Of a DNA stretch of 64,000 bases, positions 24,801 to 37,714 are shown one piece after another. Under the pieces are notes generated by a model that was not told where the DNA came from, did not search any database, and saw only the letters and a list, made by a program, of their open reading frames with translations. The first letter of the stretch is position 1, and every line of letters starts with the position of its first letter. The DNA comes from Taenia hydatigena (taxonomy: Eukaryota; Platyhelminthes; Cestoda; Cyclophyllidea; Taeniidae), in the NCBI GenBank assembly GCA_036345935.2, contig JADWOT020000009.1, positions 7,087,381 through 7,151,380 on the forward strand, in the 5' to 3' direction. The position numbers and the translations under genes were made by a program.

Positions 24801-27332
24801 TAAAACGTATTCAAGTAGCTAGACTTGTTTGCAGTTCAAGTGTGCCTTCCGTGTGAGAAAATGCCGTGACACAACTCTGTTTCTGTCGTGCAAATTAGCT
24901 CAGAAATTAACATATTCAGAAAATTTTTGTTCAAATTTATTTGCGACATCCCAACAAATAGCTCATAGTTACAAAAGCCATTTGACTGACTCAAAATTTC
25001 ACTGTGCGTAGCCTACCTAACTGGCATGAAAATTAGGTGAACATCTATTCCCAGCTGTCACAATCTACAACAGTTCCTAGCTTTAAAACAAGCCTTGTTG
25101 GATTTAACTGGAGAGGCAATTTCCTAGGACCCATATAACTGACTGGGGCAAATAAGGTACTGTTATAGTTATGATTTCAAAAAATAGGATTAGTCGCAAT
25201 TTATCTGTGCATTCATTTTTTCCCATGCCAGACAGGAAAATAGCGTTTGCTCTGCTCCTTATACGATGGCTTCTTGATGTGTCCAAGCAGGGCCGTAATG
25301 CTGCTGCCATGTAATGCTGCACCTCTTCCAATGTTTGGATGACAAACCAAGCAAACAAACCACTCCTTCGTCCTCACGAAGAGCCAATGCGCTTACAGAA
25401 GTGGTAGTAACGAGTAGCTACAGCGTCACGGTAATAAGGGCTCGCAACATCAAATTTTGTATTAACCTACTAGGAAATAATACCAGACATTGTTGCGAAA
25501 ATCTTAAGTTCACTAGGCACGCTATCATCGCAACTAATGTTAAAAGAATAGAGCGATTTTAAAAATTCGATATTTTTGGAATTTGAAATACGATGGATGG
25601 ACAGCCAATGAGCGGCTAACGATGCTTCCATCAGATTGCACAATATGCCATTTCAAGGATGTGCTAAAAGGACAAATTTATAACTCCGGAATTTCACTTC
25701 GATTGCAATGTACTAATTAAGAGACTGGCTTTGACTGTTTCCGAGAGGAATATGGTTTATTTCCGCAAAAAATTGGACTCAGTAATAGGCTGTAGTTGAA
25801 GGTAGAAATCATAATTCCTTGAATTTTGTAAAAATATTTAAAAATTTACGAGTAAAAAATGGATAGGAGAATCATACAAGCAAGTAATAATGCGGAAAAC
25901 ATTGCCTGTTTTGGCTTTCCTATACGCCAAAATAATTCAATACATACAGCATTGAATTTCGTTTCATTTCTCATTGAGGTGTTTGCAAAATTGTTTTACA
26001 ATGATCTGCGAGCCACAAAGAGCATGCCTTAAGCAATACGGCTGCCGCAAACACATAAACGGATAGAAGTAAATTTCTGAAGAGAGAAGTAAATTGTCAG
26101 CTTAATTATCCAGACAGAGAAATACATTTTAGCCCAAGTTAATTTAAAGCATCGCAATTCAAAGTTGCAAGCATTTCAAACCCCTTTGCTTTGTTAAATT
26201 TGACAGTATGCTTAAAAAATTGGAGGCCATATTCAAGGCTTAGAGTGTACTGCGTAGATTACTCGTTTAACTTTTTGTTCTGGCCTTGAGAGCACTTAAG
26301 ACCCCGTCTTTATGCTTCCGCTGGGGGGTATGGCCATCAGGAAGAAGGATTCATTGAAAATGGTTAAAAACACATACCCAGTTCATTTTTTGCGTGATTA
26401 TTGATAACAAACTATAAATTTGCATGTATAAAGGCAATTAATAGGCTACAATTTTCAATATACGTAAGGGATAACCGTGGCGATGATGCTTCGACCACTT
26501 CAAGATAATATTAAGAGCCAAGCGCGCATTTGCTACATTTATATTAACAGGAGGGCATAAAGACATATAATGTAGCCTCTAAGTCTGCGTAGCGCATTTT
26601 TATTCCTTGAGACTGGAAGAATGCATGGAGGATGACACGTTTGCTCGAGTAGAGGACTGGAGTTATTCAGATTATTAATGCCTGAAGAAAATTGGAGTCT
26701 TTTTTATTCCCTAAAGTTAAAGGCATCGCATGGATGGCATTAAATGATCGCTTCTTATCCAAAAGACATTTGCAAATGAAAACGCATCATGTGATTCCTT
26801 AGTTGCTCGTTTAGCTCTCGGTTTTGGCAGAGGAGCATTTTGAGTCAAAACCATTGAATCTACACCAGACGGGCTAATACCTATACCATGCCAGTAGCTC
26901 TAATTCCTTCGATATGTTTGTTGTATATTCATTCAAAAAGTATGGCCACATTAGCCCTCAGGAAATCGTCAGTACCCTATAATAAATACAGAATTTATTT
27001 TACATTTGAACACAACTTATTATACATTGGCAATCGCCAAATTCTTCATGCTTTAATTACGTTCAATATTTCTTGCGCATAAAAATTTGGAAGGGAGTTC
27101 TTCGTATTATATGAAATTACAATCTAAAAATTCCTTTCCCACAAACACCAAAATTTTGACAAAGTAAAATTATTCTACGATTTCTTATGTCTAACCTTTA
27201 AAATAAATAAGCAAAGGGCAAACATTTTGTACATGTAAACACAATGAAATTAACTGAAGCAAATCAATTTGTTGATATTTATAACTAACAACTAGCCGGA
27301 CCGCGCGTTTCGAATTTCGGCGGCTATCGACG
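21851..27332. other. Intergenic region between SYDE and SNF8 (divergent genes)
   Basis: AT-rich sequence with only short, unsupported ORFs. A stretch around 26885-26935 weakly resembles part of the LTR-like repeat (CATGCCAGTAG followed by TTTGTTGTATATTC). No RNA gene, conserved exon or clear mobile element was seen. Undetected 5' exons of the SYDE gene, including a PDZ domain, would be expected here if present. Confidence 0.4.
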
Positions 27333-28588
27333 ATGAACAGGAGGCCTGGTATTGCTGGAATAAAAGAGCGAGCTCAAATGCAGGCTAGGTATGAGGAAAA
27401 GCGTAAACAACTGGCTGAGGACGCTGCAGCTAACCTTCATCGCCAGTTGGAAACAGTTAAGTCGTCCCTAGAATACTTTGCGTCGAAATATCAATCCAAG
27501 ATAAGACAAGATCATGCTTTCCGGACGGAATTCCAGTCCATGTGCGCTAATATTGGCGTTGATCCTCTCGCATCTAGTGATGGCTATTGGTCGAAGATTT
27601 TGGGCATCGGTGATTTCTACTACCATCTCGCGGTCCGTATAATTGAGGTACAGCGTCTTAGGTAGTTCCAGTGTTTCGATCTCATATGCATCGTTTTAAG
27701 TATATATGCCATGTGTCGATTTCGTTGCTTTATAATAGGAGGCTGATGATCTCTTGAACCACTTCAAGGTTGTTACTTAGCTGCTAACCGACATTAATAT
27801 GGTATTCCTTGTTGATGTAGCCTTTTCCACAGTACTTTTGTTTGCTTGTAGATTTGCATGGCAAACCACCGAAAAACTGCTGGTTTGATGCCTCTTGAAG
27901 AACTCATTCTCGAACTAAATGAAACAAAGAGCTCTCGTGAAACCGACATTTGTCAAGACGATGTTGCAAGAGCCATCAAAAAGCTCCAGTGCTTGGGCAA
28001 TGGTTTTAAATTAATCAAGATTTCTGAATCGCGTCAACTAGTTCAGTCGGTTCCAGGCGAACTAAGCATGGATCAGACTGAGGTTTTGAAACTGGCCGAA
28101 TCTCACGCAGCTCATGTTAATGTACAGCAATGTGTGAAAAAGTAAGATAGCAAATCTTGCTGTTTTCGAAGCTTTTTGGTCGGCACCTTGTAGCTGATGT
28201 TTGGATACATTGTTTATGGTTCTAATTTGATACATAGTTGCCTGTTTAGTCGTCTGCCTTGTCTTCGGCGAAGACGTTTTATGCGGTGCGGCTGGCTGCG
28301 CGTACCATCCCTTGGATCACCCCTGTAGTGTTTTTATTCTTTGAGTCCACATTTATCTGAGCCCATTGTAGTCTTTATGATTTTATTTTAGTGTACATGG
28401 ACTTCCCCCGTTTTTTAAGCTCAGGCTGAGCAGTGTATGTTTTACCTTTTAGGTTAGGGTGGACAGATGAACGCGCACACGCGGCCTTGGAGTACCTCAT
28501 GCAAGAGGGACTGGCATGGGTGGATGAAAATGATAATTCCGAGCGTTCCTACTGGTTTCCTAGTTTATTGGACACCAAGGCAAATTGA
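27333..28588 (+). CDS. SNF8: Vacuolar sorting protein SNF8 (ESCRT-II subunit VPS22/EAP30)
   Basis: Three exons, 27333-27647, 27852-28141 and 28453-28588, have matching phases (0, then 2) and canonical sites (GAG|GTACAG, TTGTAG; AA|GTAAGA, TTTTAG). They give a 246-residue protein; the human one is 258. Family signatures: [15 protein letters not shown] at the start, [12 protein letters not shown], then [17 protein letters not shown] and [15 protein letters not shown], the core of the EAP30 domain. The second exon has the winged-helix text [16 protein letters not shown] and [11 protein letters not shown]; the third has GLAWVDEN and [15 protein letters not shown] acts on endosomes, bridging ESCRT-I and ESCRT-III during sorting of ubiquitinated membrane proteins. 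The ATG chosen is the only one giving the conserved N-terminus. The gene precedes the PUR gene in tandem at about 1.5 kb. Identification is firm. Confidence 0.95.
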
Positions 28589-30089
28589 TAAATCCATCTT
28601 CTTTTTTTTCACAACTACCCAACAAATGCCAAACGAACGTTCTTTTGTCTATCTCCCTCTTCAAAATACCAATTTACTTTGTTTTGTGTAATGCTAGGGA
28701 GGGACGCCGAGGGATGTCGAGATTTCTCCGGCATAATATTGCCGTGAGCATTCTTGCTGATGAATTTGTAGGTGCGTGTGGATGCCCTCCTAGTTTCTTT
28801 TGCAATTATTGATTTTAGCTTTGTTTACTTCCCATATCACTCGTAATGCCTTTAATTAGCTCACTGCTTTAGAAACATAGCTCATAGATCTGCAGAGACA
28901 TGATAAGCACCCAAACTGAGTGAATGAACAGGCGACGGTGGGGAGGAGAGCAACTGCAATTTGCAAAAGTTCAGTTGCCACCTAATAATACTGCGGTCAG
29001 GACGCACTACCTTCTGCGCGCGCTAAAGTGTTCATTTCTGAGTGAAATAAGGTGGTGCCATTCTGGAACTTAGGCGCTTTTAATCCATTTGTGGCTTTAT
29101 CGCTGAAATCCACTCGGTGCGTGCTAAACGGCAATTTGTGCAACTGGGTTTGCTGCAAGTCGCCGACGATGGCTCGCGAATAGCTTGAGGGTCTGCTCCT
29201 GCTGCTCACGGGTATCTTTATTTTCAGGTCTCCAAAATAATTGTGCGAATGAATGATCTGGCTGAACGTAGATGTCGTTGTACAGCAAAGTAATCTTAAG
29301 CAGAGTAAACCTATAGGCTAACAAACCTTGTTGGTAGTTAGGAATGGCCCTTTTGTGGCTCAGTCGCCCAGATCCGTTGGTTGAGGTTGAGGCAAATCAC
29401 CTAGAGATCTTGCAGTGAGTAAGTTTCTCAACCTCAAATGATCGCGACACCACAGTGTGTTGCCGTTAAGGTTTGCTCCGCAGTCAGTTGTAGCGTCTCG
29501 AATCTGCCCTAAGGTTGCAAGGACCCAAATCACTGCAAAAACTCATAACGTAGGTGCCTAAGAGAGTTATGAAGCCACCAACATGGCCACCAAGGTGTTT
29601 AGGTAGCCCGCGCAGCATAGCATTGCGAGAGTTTATTTATTAAAACACCTGTAACAGTGGGGCGCTTTGGAATGGGTTTTATTTAACAAAAAAATCTGGG
29701 TTAGCATGTAGCATTAGCCTCTTAAAATAAGATAATCTGAAGAGGTGAAATTGAAAATTCGGTTTATTTGGAAATAAGAATTGAAACTCCCTCTTTTACT
29801 TGCGTATTTCATTTTAAAGTACCTACATGCATCATACCTACACCAATTACAGTGTTTGTGTTTAAAAATTAGGGGATTTAAATGTGGGTTGGGAATACAG
29901 ATAGTTTAATTAGTTCATGTATTGGTTTGATATCAAGCACGCGTGTCGTTTATTGGTTCGGTCGGATGATATGTTCTCAAGCAAGCCAATGAGATTGCAG
30001 AGAGCACATTTTTTTATGTGACCTCGTCATTAGCAGATTTGTCGTGAGCAGTGGGGTTTCATTTTCACGTGGCTTACTTTGGCGATAAC
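28589..30089 (+). other. Intergenic spacer between SNF8 and the PUR gene
   Basis: AT-rich spacer holding the SNF8 3' UTR and the PUR promoter or 5' UTR. A few short ORFs occur on both strands without recognisable content. No repeat of the LTR family is seen. Confidence 0.5.
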
Positions 30090-32663
30090 ATGCGACAGCA
30101 GTTTGGCCAGTCGACCGCACGAGGAATCCAAAGGAGGATGCTGATGCGGGAGTTGGTGGTGAATAAGACGTCGGAAACCGAAACTGTTGGTTATTATATG
30201 AATGTGATTCAATCACCCCTACAAAGAGGTTACGCAGTAAATTCGCAAATGAGAGCCAGATATGATGGACTGGAACACGGTGATCCGGATCTGGCACCGT
30301 GGGTGATTTTGAGGTCACGTTATGCGCGTGATGAAGGGGTAACATTTCCCATCTCCATGTGCGCTGATTTATACAATCACCTACTTTCTTGTGCCCAACT
30401 GAGACAGGACGAATTGGATAGTTCGGGAGAGGTTCATGTAGCACAGAACTCTGACCAAGTTGATGACGAAAACTGCGTCTTCGACCTTTCAAAACTCTCT
30501 GCAATGGATTTTAATGACGAGGCGATCAATTGTTCTCTTAAAATTCTCACGGAACAGCATATAGTCGAGGCGGGCGAATCAGGGGAAAAATCGGAGGCTG
30601 CAAAGGTTAGGCGATGGATACAATCAGGACCCCTCAGTGAAGGTGGCGATAACACAGCAAATGGTTTCCGTTTTTTGCCTATGCACATGAGAACTGTGCG
30701 TCTGGAGCTTTATGAAATGCTCCTTCCCAACCTGGTTACATTCCTGAGTAAGTCGCCGTTCTCTTATGCTCTCACCCCATTTCTCTCTTCATCTTTACTT
30801 TGCTCTCGAAAATAGCGCTTTCACGAAGGGAACATTAAATAAATTTTCGCTTGATTTTGACACTGCTCGGAAAGCATTCTGAGGTTGGGCAACTTTCCAG
30901 TCCACAATATTTTTCTCTATCTTATAATAATCAATACGTAATAAATGTTTACAGCAATTAGTTTCAGGAAAATCGATGCCTCTCAGTCACTTTGTTCCTC
31001 GGTCACCACGGTGAATGCCACTTAAAGAATCGGTCCCCCAATCAATGCTTATAAGTCTACTTATCTAGCATTTTATGCTTGGTGATGAATGTCCTACACT
31101 CACTTTGGCCTCATTTTCTCGTTTGCCGGAAAGATTGCTAATTAGTGGTTGGGGATTTTAAATTATTATTATTTTTTTTTTTTTAAAATCCTCCTCAATC
31201 GCTATCTTCCCTTTTTAAATTCACAACGTGATCCAAATCGTCATTTGGTTGGTTTGAATTAGGCGTCTTTCAAACTGTCGTTCTTCCATGTTGTGCGAAT
31301 TTGTGCTACACGTAAATGGATTTAGCATTAAAAGAGATATACATCGCAGGGGATAGCGACTGAGACGGTTTGGGCCCTGTCAGTTAGCGTCACGTCCCTG
31401 CGCAGGCATTGCCTGTGGCCTAGATGATGGAAGGGGTGTTGGTGCAGGGTCAGGGGGAGGGAGAGGGGAAGGGGGAGGCTGTGTTGCGTCAGTGATAAAA
31501 GGGCGCATCTAGACTCGGCTCGTGCCGCATCTGGCACTGCCTCGACGCACCCGACTGGGAGGAGCCTCTCTCTCTCTCTCTCTCTCACGTTGAAATGCAC
31601 TGCCTGATTGATTACATTCAAGTGCGTGTGGCGATGCATGTGTGAAGCCTAAACTTTGCATGCTCCTTCCTCATGCAGTCAGATCTGCTGGGTTTTCATT
31701 GAGGTGTGAAAATATTTGCCCGTCAGTGAGCGTCCCCTTCACGGAATTTGACGAAACGATTCTCCCTTTACGTGCGCGTAACCCCTGTAGGAAGTAGAAT
31801 ATATCTCTTTCTGTGTAGCTCTTTTCCATACCGATCAACTTCCGTCTCAGAATTTTCCCTTCAATTGTTGTTCCTAAATTATTTTAACGAGATTATTTAG
31901 ATTAATTCCAAAGCGTTACAATTTTACATTAGGAATGTTCGAAATATTCTAAGTAATTTCAGTATTAGTCGTTATTGTAACAGTATGCATTTTGTTTCTT
32001 TTAGGCGACATTTGTGTTCGATACCAGCATCTGGATCAACTTCCGCAACTCAATTTTTTATACAGTCCATCTGGTGAACGCAGATTCTTCTTTGACATAC
32101 GCAACACCCCGTATGGCAATCGACTACACATTTCCCAGGTCACAGAGCTTCATCGGAGTGTCATTGGCATTCCACTGGAATCATTAGTGACCTTTAGGAA
32201 TCGACTTACTACCCTCATTGATGCTTTGAAGCTAGAGGAAGGGGAGGTAATGCGGGAAACTCTGGAAAAGTACTCCAATCGTCCGAGGAGGCTTCGATAC
32301 GTCCGCCCGACCTCGACCAATCAACCGACAGTCAGCTCCAGCAGTCGGCAGACTCGATTTGACCAAGAAAACAAGGGAGTACAAAAGCACAATAAGATGG
32401 GAGAGGCAAAAGGTCCAGTGAAGGCCAAGCGTCCACCGCGACAAAACGGTGCAAATTTCAATTCGCAACCGAAGCCTCAGGAACCCGACGCCGAAGGTGA
32501 CCATAAGGCCGATGAAGTGCAAGAAAGCGCAGATAAAGATGCAAAGGAGGAGAATGAGGTTAGCCAGAAGGAAGGGGCATCGAAAGTCAAAAAAAAGAAG
32601 AAATCAAAGAAACCTAAAACGATTGACACTGATCAAGACGAGAAAAAGGAGTCGGAAACATAA
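30090..32663 (+). CDS. PUR-domain single-stranded nucleic-acid-binding protein (divergent Pur-alpha-like)
   Basis: Two exons, 30090-30747 and 32005-32663, join in phase 1 (CTGA|GTAAGT donor, TTCTTTTAG acceptor) and give 438 residues. Three PUR-like repeats can be traced. The first lies near residues 20-100 (TETVGYYMNVIQSPLQRGYA). The second lies around 160-220, ending MRTVRLELYEMLLPNLVTFL. The third is clearest: ERRFFFDIRNTPYGNRLHIS followed by LHRSVIGIPLESLVTFRNRL, like the Pur-alpha text RFFFD....YG....SEV. A hydrophilic tail follows, ending in a Lys-rich block (KVKKKKKSKK). Pur proteins bind purine-rich single-stranded DNA and RNA and act in transcription and RNA transport. Repeats one and two are more diverged than in canonical Pur-alpha, so this may be a paralogue; I give no symbol. 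The ORF is open upstream of the ATG at 30090, so a 5' exon is possible. Confidence 0.75.
31565..31586 (+). repeat. CT dinucleotide run in the PUR-gene intron
   Basis: A pure CT run of about 22 bases inside the intron, in a locally GC-rich stretch (31370-31580). Confidence 0.85.
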
Positions 32664-35543
32664 AGGACTACACTATCTAGGCTTACTGTTTGTGTCAATT
32701 TTCAACGATTATGTCACGTTTGTGCTCTTAGCAGTTGTACTTCTCTTTGACACTTCGATTTTTTATACGACAGTTGGAAGTAGATCTCCGTTATTTTATT
32801 TTTCGACGTGTGACAAGGGTGGAGTTCAGTACGAGGTATACGAATTCCCTTCTCCTTAATGCAAGACGCTACTTTGTATCGTTGTCCAAGATTCGCTTTG
32901 GACAAAACCGACATCAAAATGAGCGGCATAACAATACTGGTCACCTTGTAGTGCACGCTATAGGATGTGGGCAATGTTTCACGTGTTTATAGGCTTTTAG
33001 GAGGATTACGTGTTGAGTGAACGTCGGGATTCGTTGCAGTTGCGCATTTGAGTTTTCGTCGCAGGCGGGAATCGGTCTCGTCTCGTGACAGTCGAGCCGT
33101 TGTTTGTGTTGGCTAGGGAAGATGCTGAATCCAACTCATGCCGGAGGAAAGCAGCTCTCCCTCCCTCTCTGCCTGCTTGCCTGCCTCGAGCTCTTGTCAG
33201 TGATTTTCGATCCTTCGTATCAGGCGATCAAATGTTCTCCAACGTCGGGCCTTGCATGTGCTTCATGCCCAACGTCAGCTCATCGCATGCTAACTTCGCC
33301 CAAGTGGTGACACTTCAAGCAAAACAGGCTAGTGTCTCTTCACTAAGCTTCGGGCTTCGCACATTTGCCATGGCAATATCTTAGGCCACTAACAATACTG
33401 CCTTCGTGACATAATTAGCTAAGGAACTGCGAATCCGGATGTATTAAATCTTATTCTAATTACCTTTTATTATGTAATGAGAACAACACATTCAATCGGC
33501 TGCATGAATTGAATCCAACTTTATATGAATCAACTTTACGGTATCCATATTACCGCCATAGGAGTCGCCTCGGGGTGGTAGAAGGCGAGACCTTAAAGCG
33601 CGACAAACCCGACCATGCGTGCATGTTCGACTCGGCATCCAGTGAAGCTCGGAGGGCATCAGCATGCTACGTGACTCATCTAGCATTTCGTGCAGCCTGA
33701 CATCAAGATAAATTCGCGTCCATTCAAGAGTTGATTATTTATTATACCTTAAAGGCGTTATGCCAAAAGCGCATCTGTGATTGTGATACGAGACTTAGGC
33801 GTTTAACTCCGCATTTTGGTTTCGCTTTCAACGGGCGGCATGACCATTAGTCCTTATGTACATCAGTAGTAATACGAATTCAGCTCTGGAATTGTTCCTT
33901 TCCTCGTTTTCGGAGGGGATGTAAGATGCTACGCTGATACTCATAACTAGTGAATCAGTTAACGCATCGAAGCATAATTGTGGATCAAATATTTGGACTC
34001 GATGAAAAGGGACTTTGAAGGAGCAGTTTTCGTGGGTTCCGAGGCCTTTGTAATCGGTCCTCATTCCGTTATGGTTGACCTCATGGCCATTGCGGACACA
34101 GAATCTATCCCACATGTTTGTGACATAAAGTTAACGCGTAGCATTTACTGGCTCCAGTGATTTTTCAACATTAGCGCAAGAGCTCCTAAATTTTTTTGCA
34201 AAGTACTATCCCTCAAGCAAGCAACTTTGATCACTGAGTTCATGCTAACTTGTGTTTGCTAACCCTGAAGCATCCAATGCCACTTCGGCAGAAGTGATTT
34301 TGTGGTTCACAGAAGGCTTTGAGAATATTAATACACTCGCAGTGTTACTAATTTAACCCTCGCTTGTCCTTTTAAGTCCATTCAACCAGGGTAATTTGCC
34401 CCCGCATTGGTGGTAAACAACATTCTCTCGATAAAATGTCTAACCCGAAACTCGTTTCATAATGTGATGTGTGTCAACGCTGTGAACACATATTTTAGGC
34501 GATAGAATGCGTTTAAATCACGCACTTTCTGAAAACTACTTTATCCTGCTCTGCATTGACAATATTTTGTTGCGCATTCCTCTCGATCACCATGAGACTG
34601 TTTCCACAATAACAGAAAGCACGGAGCGAATTTGCATTACCCACCTGATGATTTAATGTGCTATTTCGATATTACTATATAAGTAACAACTGAATCAGCC
34701 ACAACTCAGTAGTTTGCATCGGAAAACATTTTGACGGGCTCAGAGGTAACTCTGCAAAATTCCTCCAGAACATTGGCCACAGCCTAGTGAAAACGCCAAT
34801 CCAGCTCATTTCAAACAAGCCCAAGTAGTTGGATGACAAATATTAGCGAACTCGTGAATTCGCTTAGGAATTCTTCATTGGATATCGAAACCCAGGTCAG
34901 TTTACCACAAACAAAGGTGTTTAGGGTGATTAATGCCCATATAAGGTCATGCATGAAGCCGAAAGGAAACACTTACGATCCTGGCCCTGCTAAGATCGCA
35001 GAGACGTGGAAGGGCATTACAGGACTGTTACAAAAAGCGAGTAGAGGAATTACCACAATAATGTGATTCCCGAAAGATGAACGAACCTCGGCTGTCATCA
35101 TGAAAAACGAAAATAAGTACGACTGGCGCCGATTCGTTTTAGTGCTTTTACGCATTTGAGTTCAAACTTCTGACAAAGGGTTGCATTCCCGTTTTTGCGG
35201 GAATGAGGCAATTTCTCCTCATACTTAATAGATAGATTAATTAAAGCAAAGGTACAGACACGATGGCGACACACACGAACCATGTCCCGCACAAAGTTTA
35301 CATTAAAGTATCATGATGCAGTGCAAACTATGCACCACGCTGCTTCAATCAGTTTACCCTAAAAAACGTGTATCTCATCACGAATTAGTACTTGGAACGA
35401 TATTCAGCAAGCCGGCCTGTTATTAAAACAACCAAGATCTCAATGATTATATTCCAAGCATTTACAAGTCGAAGAAGGCATGCATAGGCAGATCCAGCAA
35501 TGTTACAATCTGGACAAAATATACAAGAGTTGACCACGAACAC
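32664..35543. other. Intergenic region between PUR and TACO1 (convergent genes)
   Basis: Contains the 3' flanks of both genes. Short ORFs at 33.1-33.4, 33.8-34.2 and 34.8-35.1 kb have no recognisable domains or splice support. No RNA gene or clear repeat was seen. Confidence 0.45.
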
Positions 35544-36808
35544 TCACTCGGCCTCCTCGCAATTGTCATAAAAGTTATCAGCGTAGTCTATTGTATCACG
35601 AATGCGGTCGTACATCTGGTTCATTAGTTTACAATCAGCGGAAGAGATAGAAACTTTCCGTACAGCCAGATACGGACAATACGATTCGTAGATGTCGACG
35701 CCGTGAGATTCCAAGTTTAGGCGCACGTTGTTGACATCATTCACATCACAATGAAACTGCAATATAAGCACGCTACTTGTTATCTTTGAGTAAACGATAA
35801 AGTTTGAATTCAGATCATCACCTGGTTTAAGGAGTCCAGTTTCGCCTTTGCAAAACTGCCTAGCCCACGCTATGAAATCATATCGGTTGGCGATTATAAA
35901 TTCACAAACAAGAAAGCAAATGCCTAAGTAAAAATATGAATTCCCTGGTCAAAATATACAATTGTGTAAAATATCAACCGAAAAACGCGCCGAAATTGCC
36001 CGAAGGGGGGTCAAACTATTACGATAAAAATATGCTTGGTAAAAGGACGATGAAACATGGATGAGAGCATTCCAACTACCTCAAATAACTTGGACGGAAA
36101 CCTACTTCGAATCCTCTGACACCGGCATCAATTTCTGTTTCTGTCACGTCATGCGCACCACAATCAATGGCTAACTCAGTTGCCAGATCGATATTTTCCA
36201 GATTTTCCTGTGATTTAGCAGAAACAATACCTTTGTGCTCAAAAAATTCATTTGCAATCGAGCCCGGGACCGACCTCGACACCTTAAAACTATTTCAATA
36301 CAAACAAACATACCGACATACCCGTACTTTTTGGCAATGCCTTGCACCTTATCACGTGCGCCCTTTACAGACTTGCAACGTGTTTCAATGAGAGCAAAAA
36401 TACCACCGGGGGCTTGGATTTCTATTATGTAAGGGTCGACCATATCTTGAGCCGAAAGACGTTTGCTTATGGTATCCATTGGTACGTTTTTAGATTTTGC
36501 ATCAGCGATAACAGACGCAAGCCGACTGTTAAGTTTAGGATCTCGTACGCCTCCACTGACTACATTAAAATAAGCAAAATATGCGTATTACGTTTAATGG
36601 CAGCATCTATCTGTAAAAGGAAATTGGACGTAACACGTGCACGTTCCCTATCTTTAGCCTCCTTCGTGTGTCTAACGTTTTGCCAATGAGAATGACCGGC
36701 GGATCGACTCGGCAAATATGTAAGCTGGCGTGGATGTCTTTCAAAGTTAGCAAGAATCCGAGGAATGACTCTTAACGAAAATAGTACACGCGCACTGGCG
36801 AAGGCCAT
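35544..36808 (-). CDS. TACO1: TACO1/YebC-family mitochondrial translational activator
   Basis: Four exons join in phase: 36592-36808, 36322-36559, 36106-36274 and 35544-35756, giving 278 residues. The N-terminus, with Arg and aliphatic residues and almost no acids (MAFASARVLFSLRVIPRIL), looks like a mitochondrial presequence. YebC/DUF28 signatures follow: AGHSHWQNVRHTKEAKDRER, DPKLNSRLASVIADAKSKNV, then GSIANEFFEHKGIVS, AIDCGAHDV and FHCDVNDVNNVRLNLESHGV. In mammals TACO1 is needed for efficient mitochondrial translation of COX1. The ORF is also open upstream with a TTG, but the ATG at 36806-36808 gives the presequence. The exon 3 acceptor (GTGTCGAG) has a weak pyrimidine tract, yet it is the only site preserving frame and homology. 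The downstream neighbour in transcription is the PUR gene, convergent. Identification is firm; exon 3's exact start is less so. Confidence 0.92.
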
Positions 36809-37092
36809 AACGAAGCCGAGAGAACACAGATCCAAAGCCGCCGCGCTATTGCCGGTCTAGCTAGTAAAGCTTGTGTTAAAAAGCTCAGTTCAAATACTAA
36901 ACTTGTATACAACAAAAAAGGTTATTCATAAAAACTCTTGCATTGCACAAGCAGGCGGTTATACTTGTCTACAAAATTTGCATCTAATTAAAAGGTTACC
37001 TTTTGTGTGGCAACACATATAATAGTTGCTTTCGCAAGTTTTTCTGATCTCAAAAGAATTCACACCTACTTTTGTACTACTTTTTTTCTGAC

Positions 37093-37422
37093 TGTAGCGT
37101 CCTGAGACTTCCTTAAAGGTAAAAGAAGGCATGATACTAGGGTAGAATATATATCCAATAAACAGAGTGACTGGGGCTGCTGGCATGACCCGGAGGTCAG
37201 CCTACGCGGCTAGGGCAATATGATCTCCTAAGTGACCAAAACAGACAGTCGGAAAAAAGTATTTCAGTGACTGCCATTTTCGGTCACTTGGGTGGCCATA
37301 TTGCCCTAGCCATATTGGCTGGACTCCGAGATTTGTCAGTAGCACAATTTCCTTAATTTTTAAATATATAATATGTCCTAGTAATATGCCTACTTTTGCC
37401 TTAAAGGAGGTCTCGAGACGCC
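37093..37422. repeat. Head-to-head pair of LTR-like repeats forming a palindrome
   Basis: A plus-oriented copy starts TGTAGCGTCCTGAGACTT at 37093 and ends near 37245. A minus-oriented copy follows at once, to about 37422 (ending GGAGGTCTCGAGACGCCAC). The inner arms pair well: AGGGCAATATG...AAGTGACC against GGTCACTT...CATATTGCCCT, around a loop of about 20-30 bases. Both copies match the family at 38565-38748 and 49906-50091. Confidence 0.7.
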
Positions 37423-37714
37423 ACAATTATTGCAATACTTATGTTCTTAAAAATGTGGAGGATTAGGGAGGACAATTTTTAACCTGGTCGTGAAGCGGCG
37501 TTGTGACTTTCTGGAGGCCTTAGCCAAACGATACTGGTAGACCTCTCCTTCCTCAGACGTGCATGACTTTTGCCGAACCTGCACCATTTGTAGCAGTTTT
37601 AAGAAGCCTCACCCTACAGCAATTATACCCCTGCAGCCTATGCCTACGGGGCTTCCAGGCAAACGAGACATTATGGGTCCTCTGCCACTTACCAAGAAGA
37701 GAAACCAATGCCTT

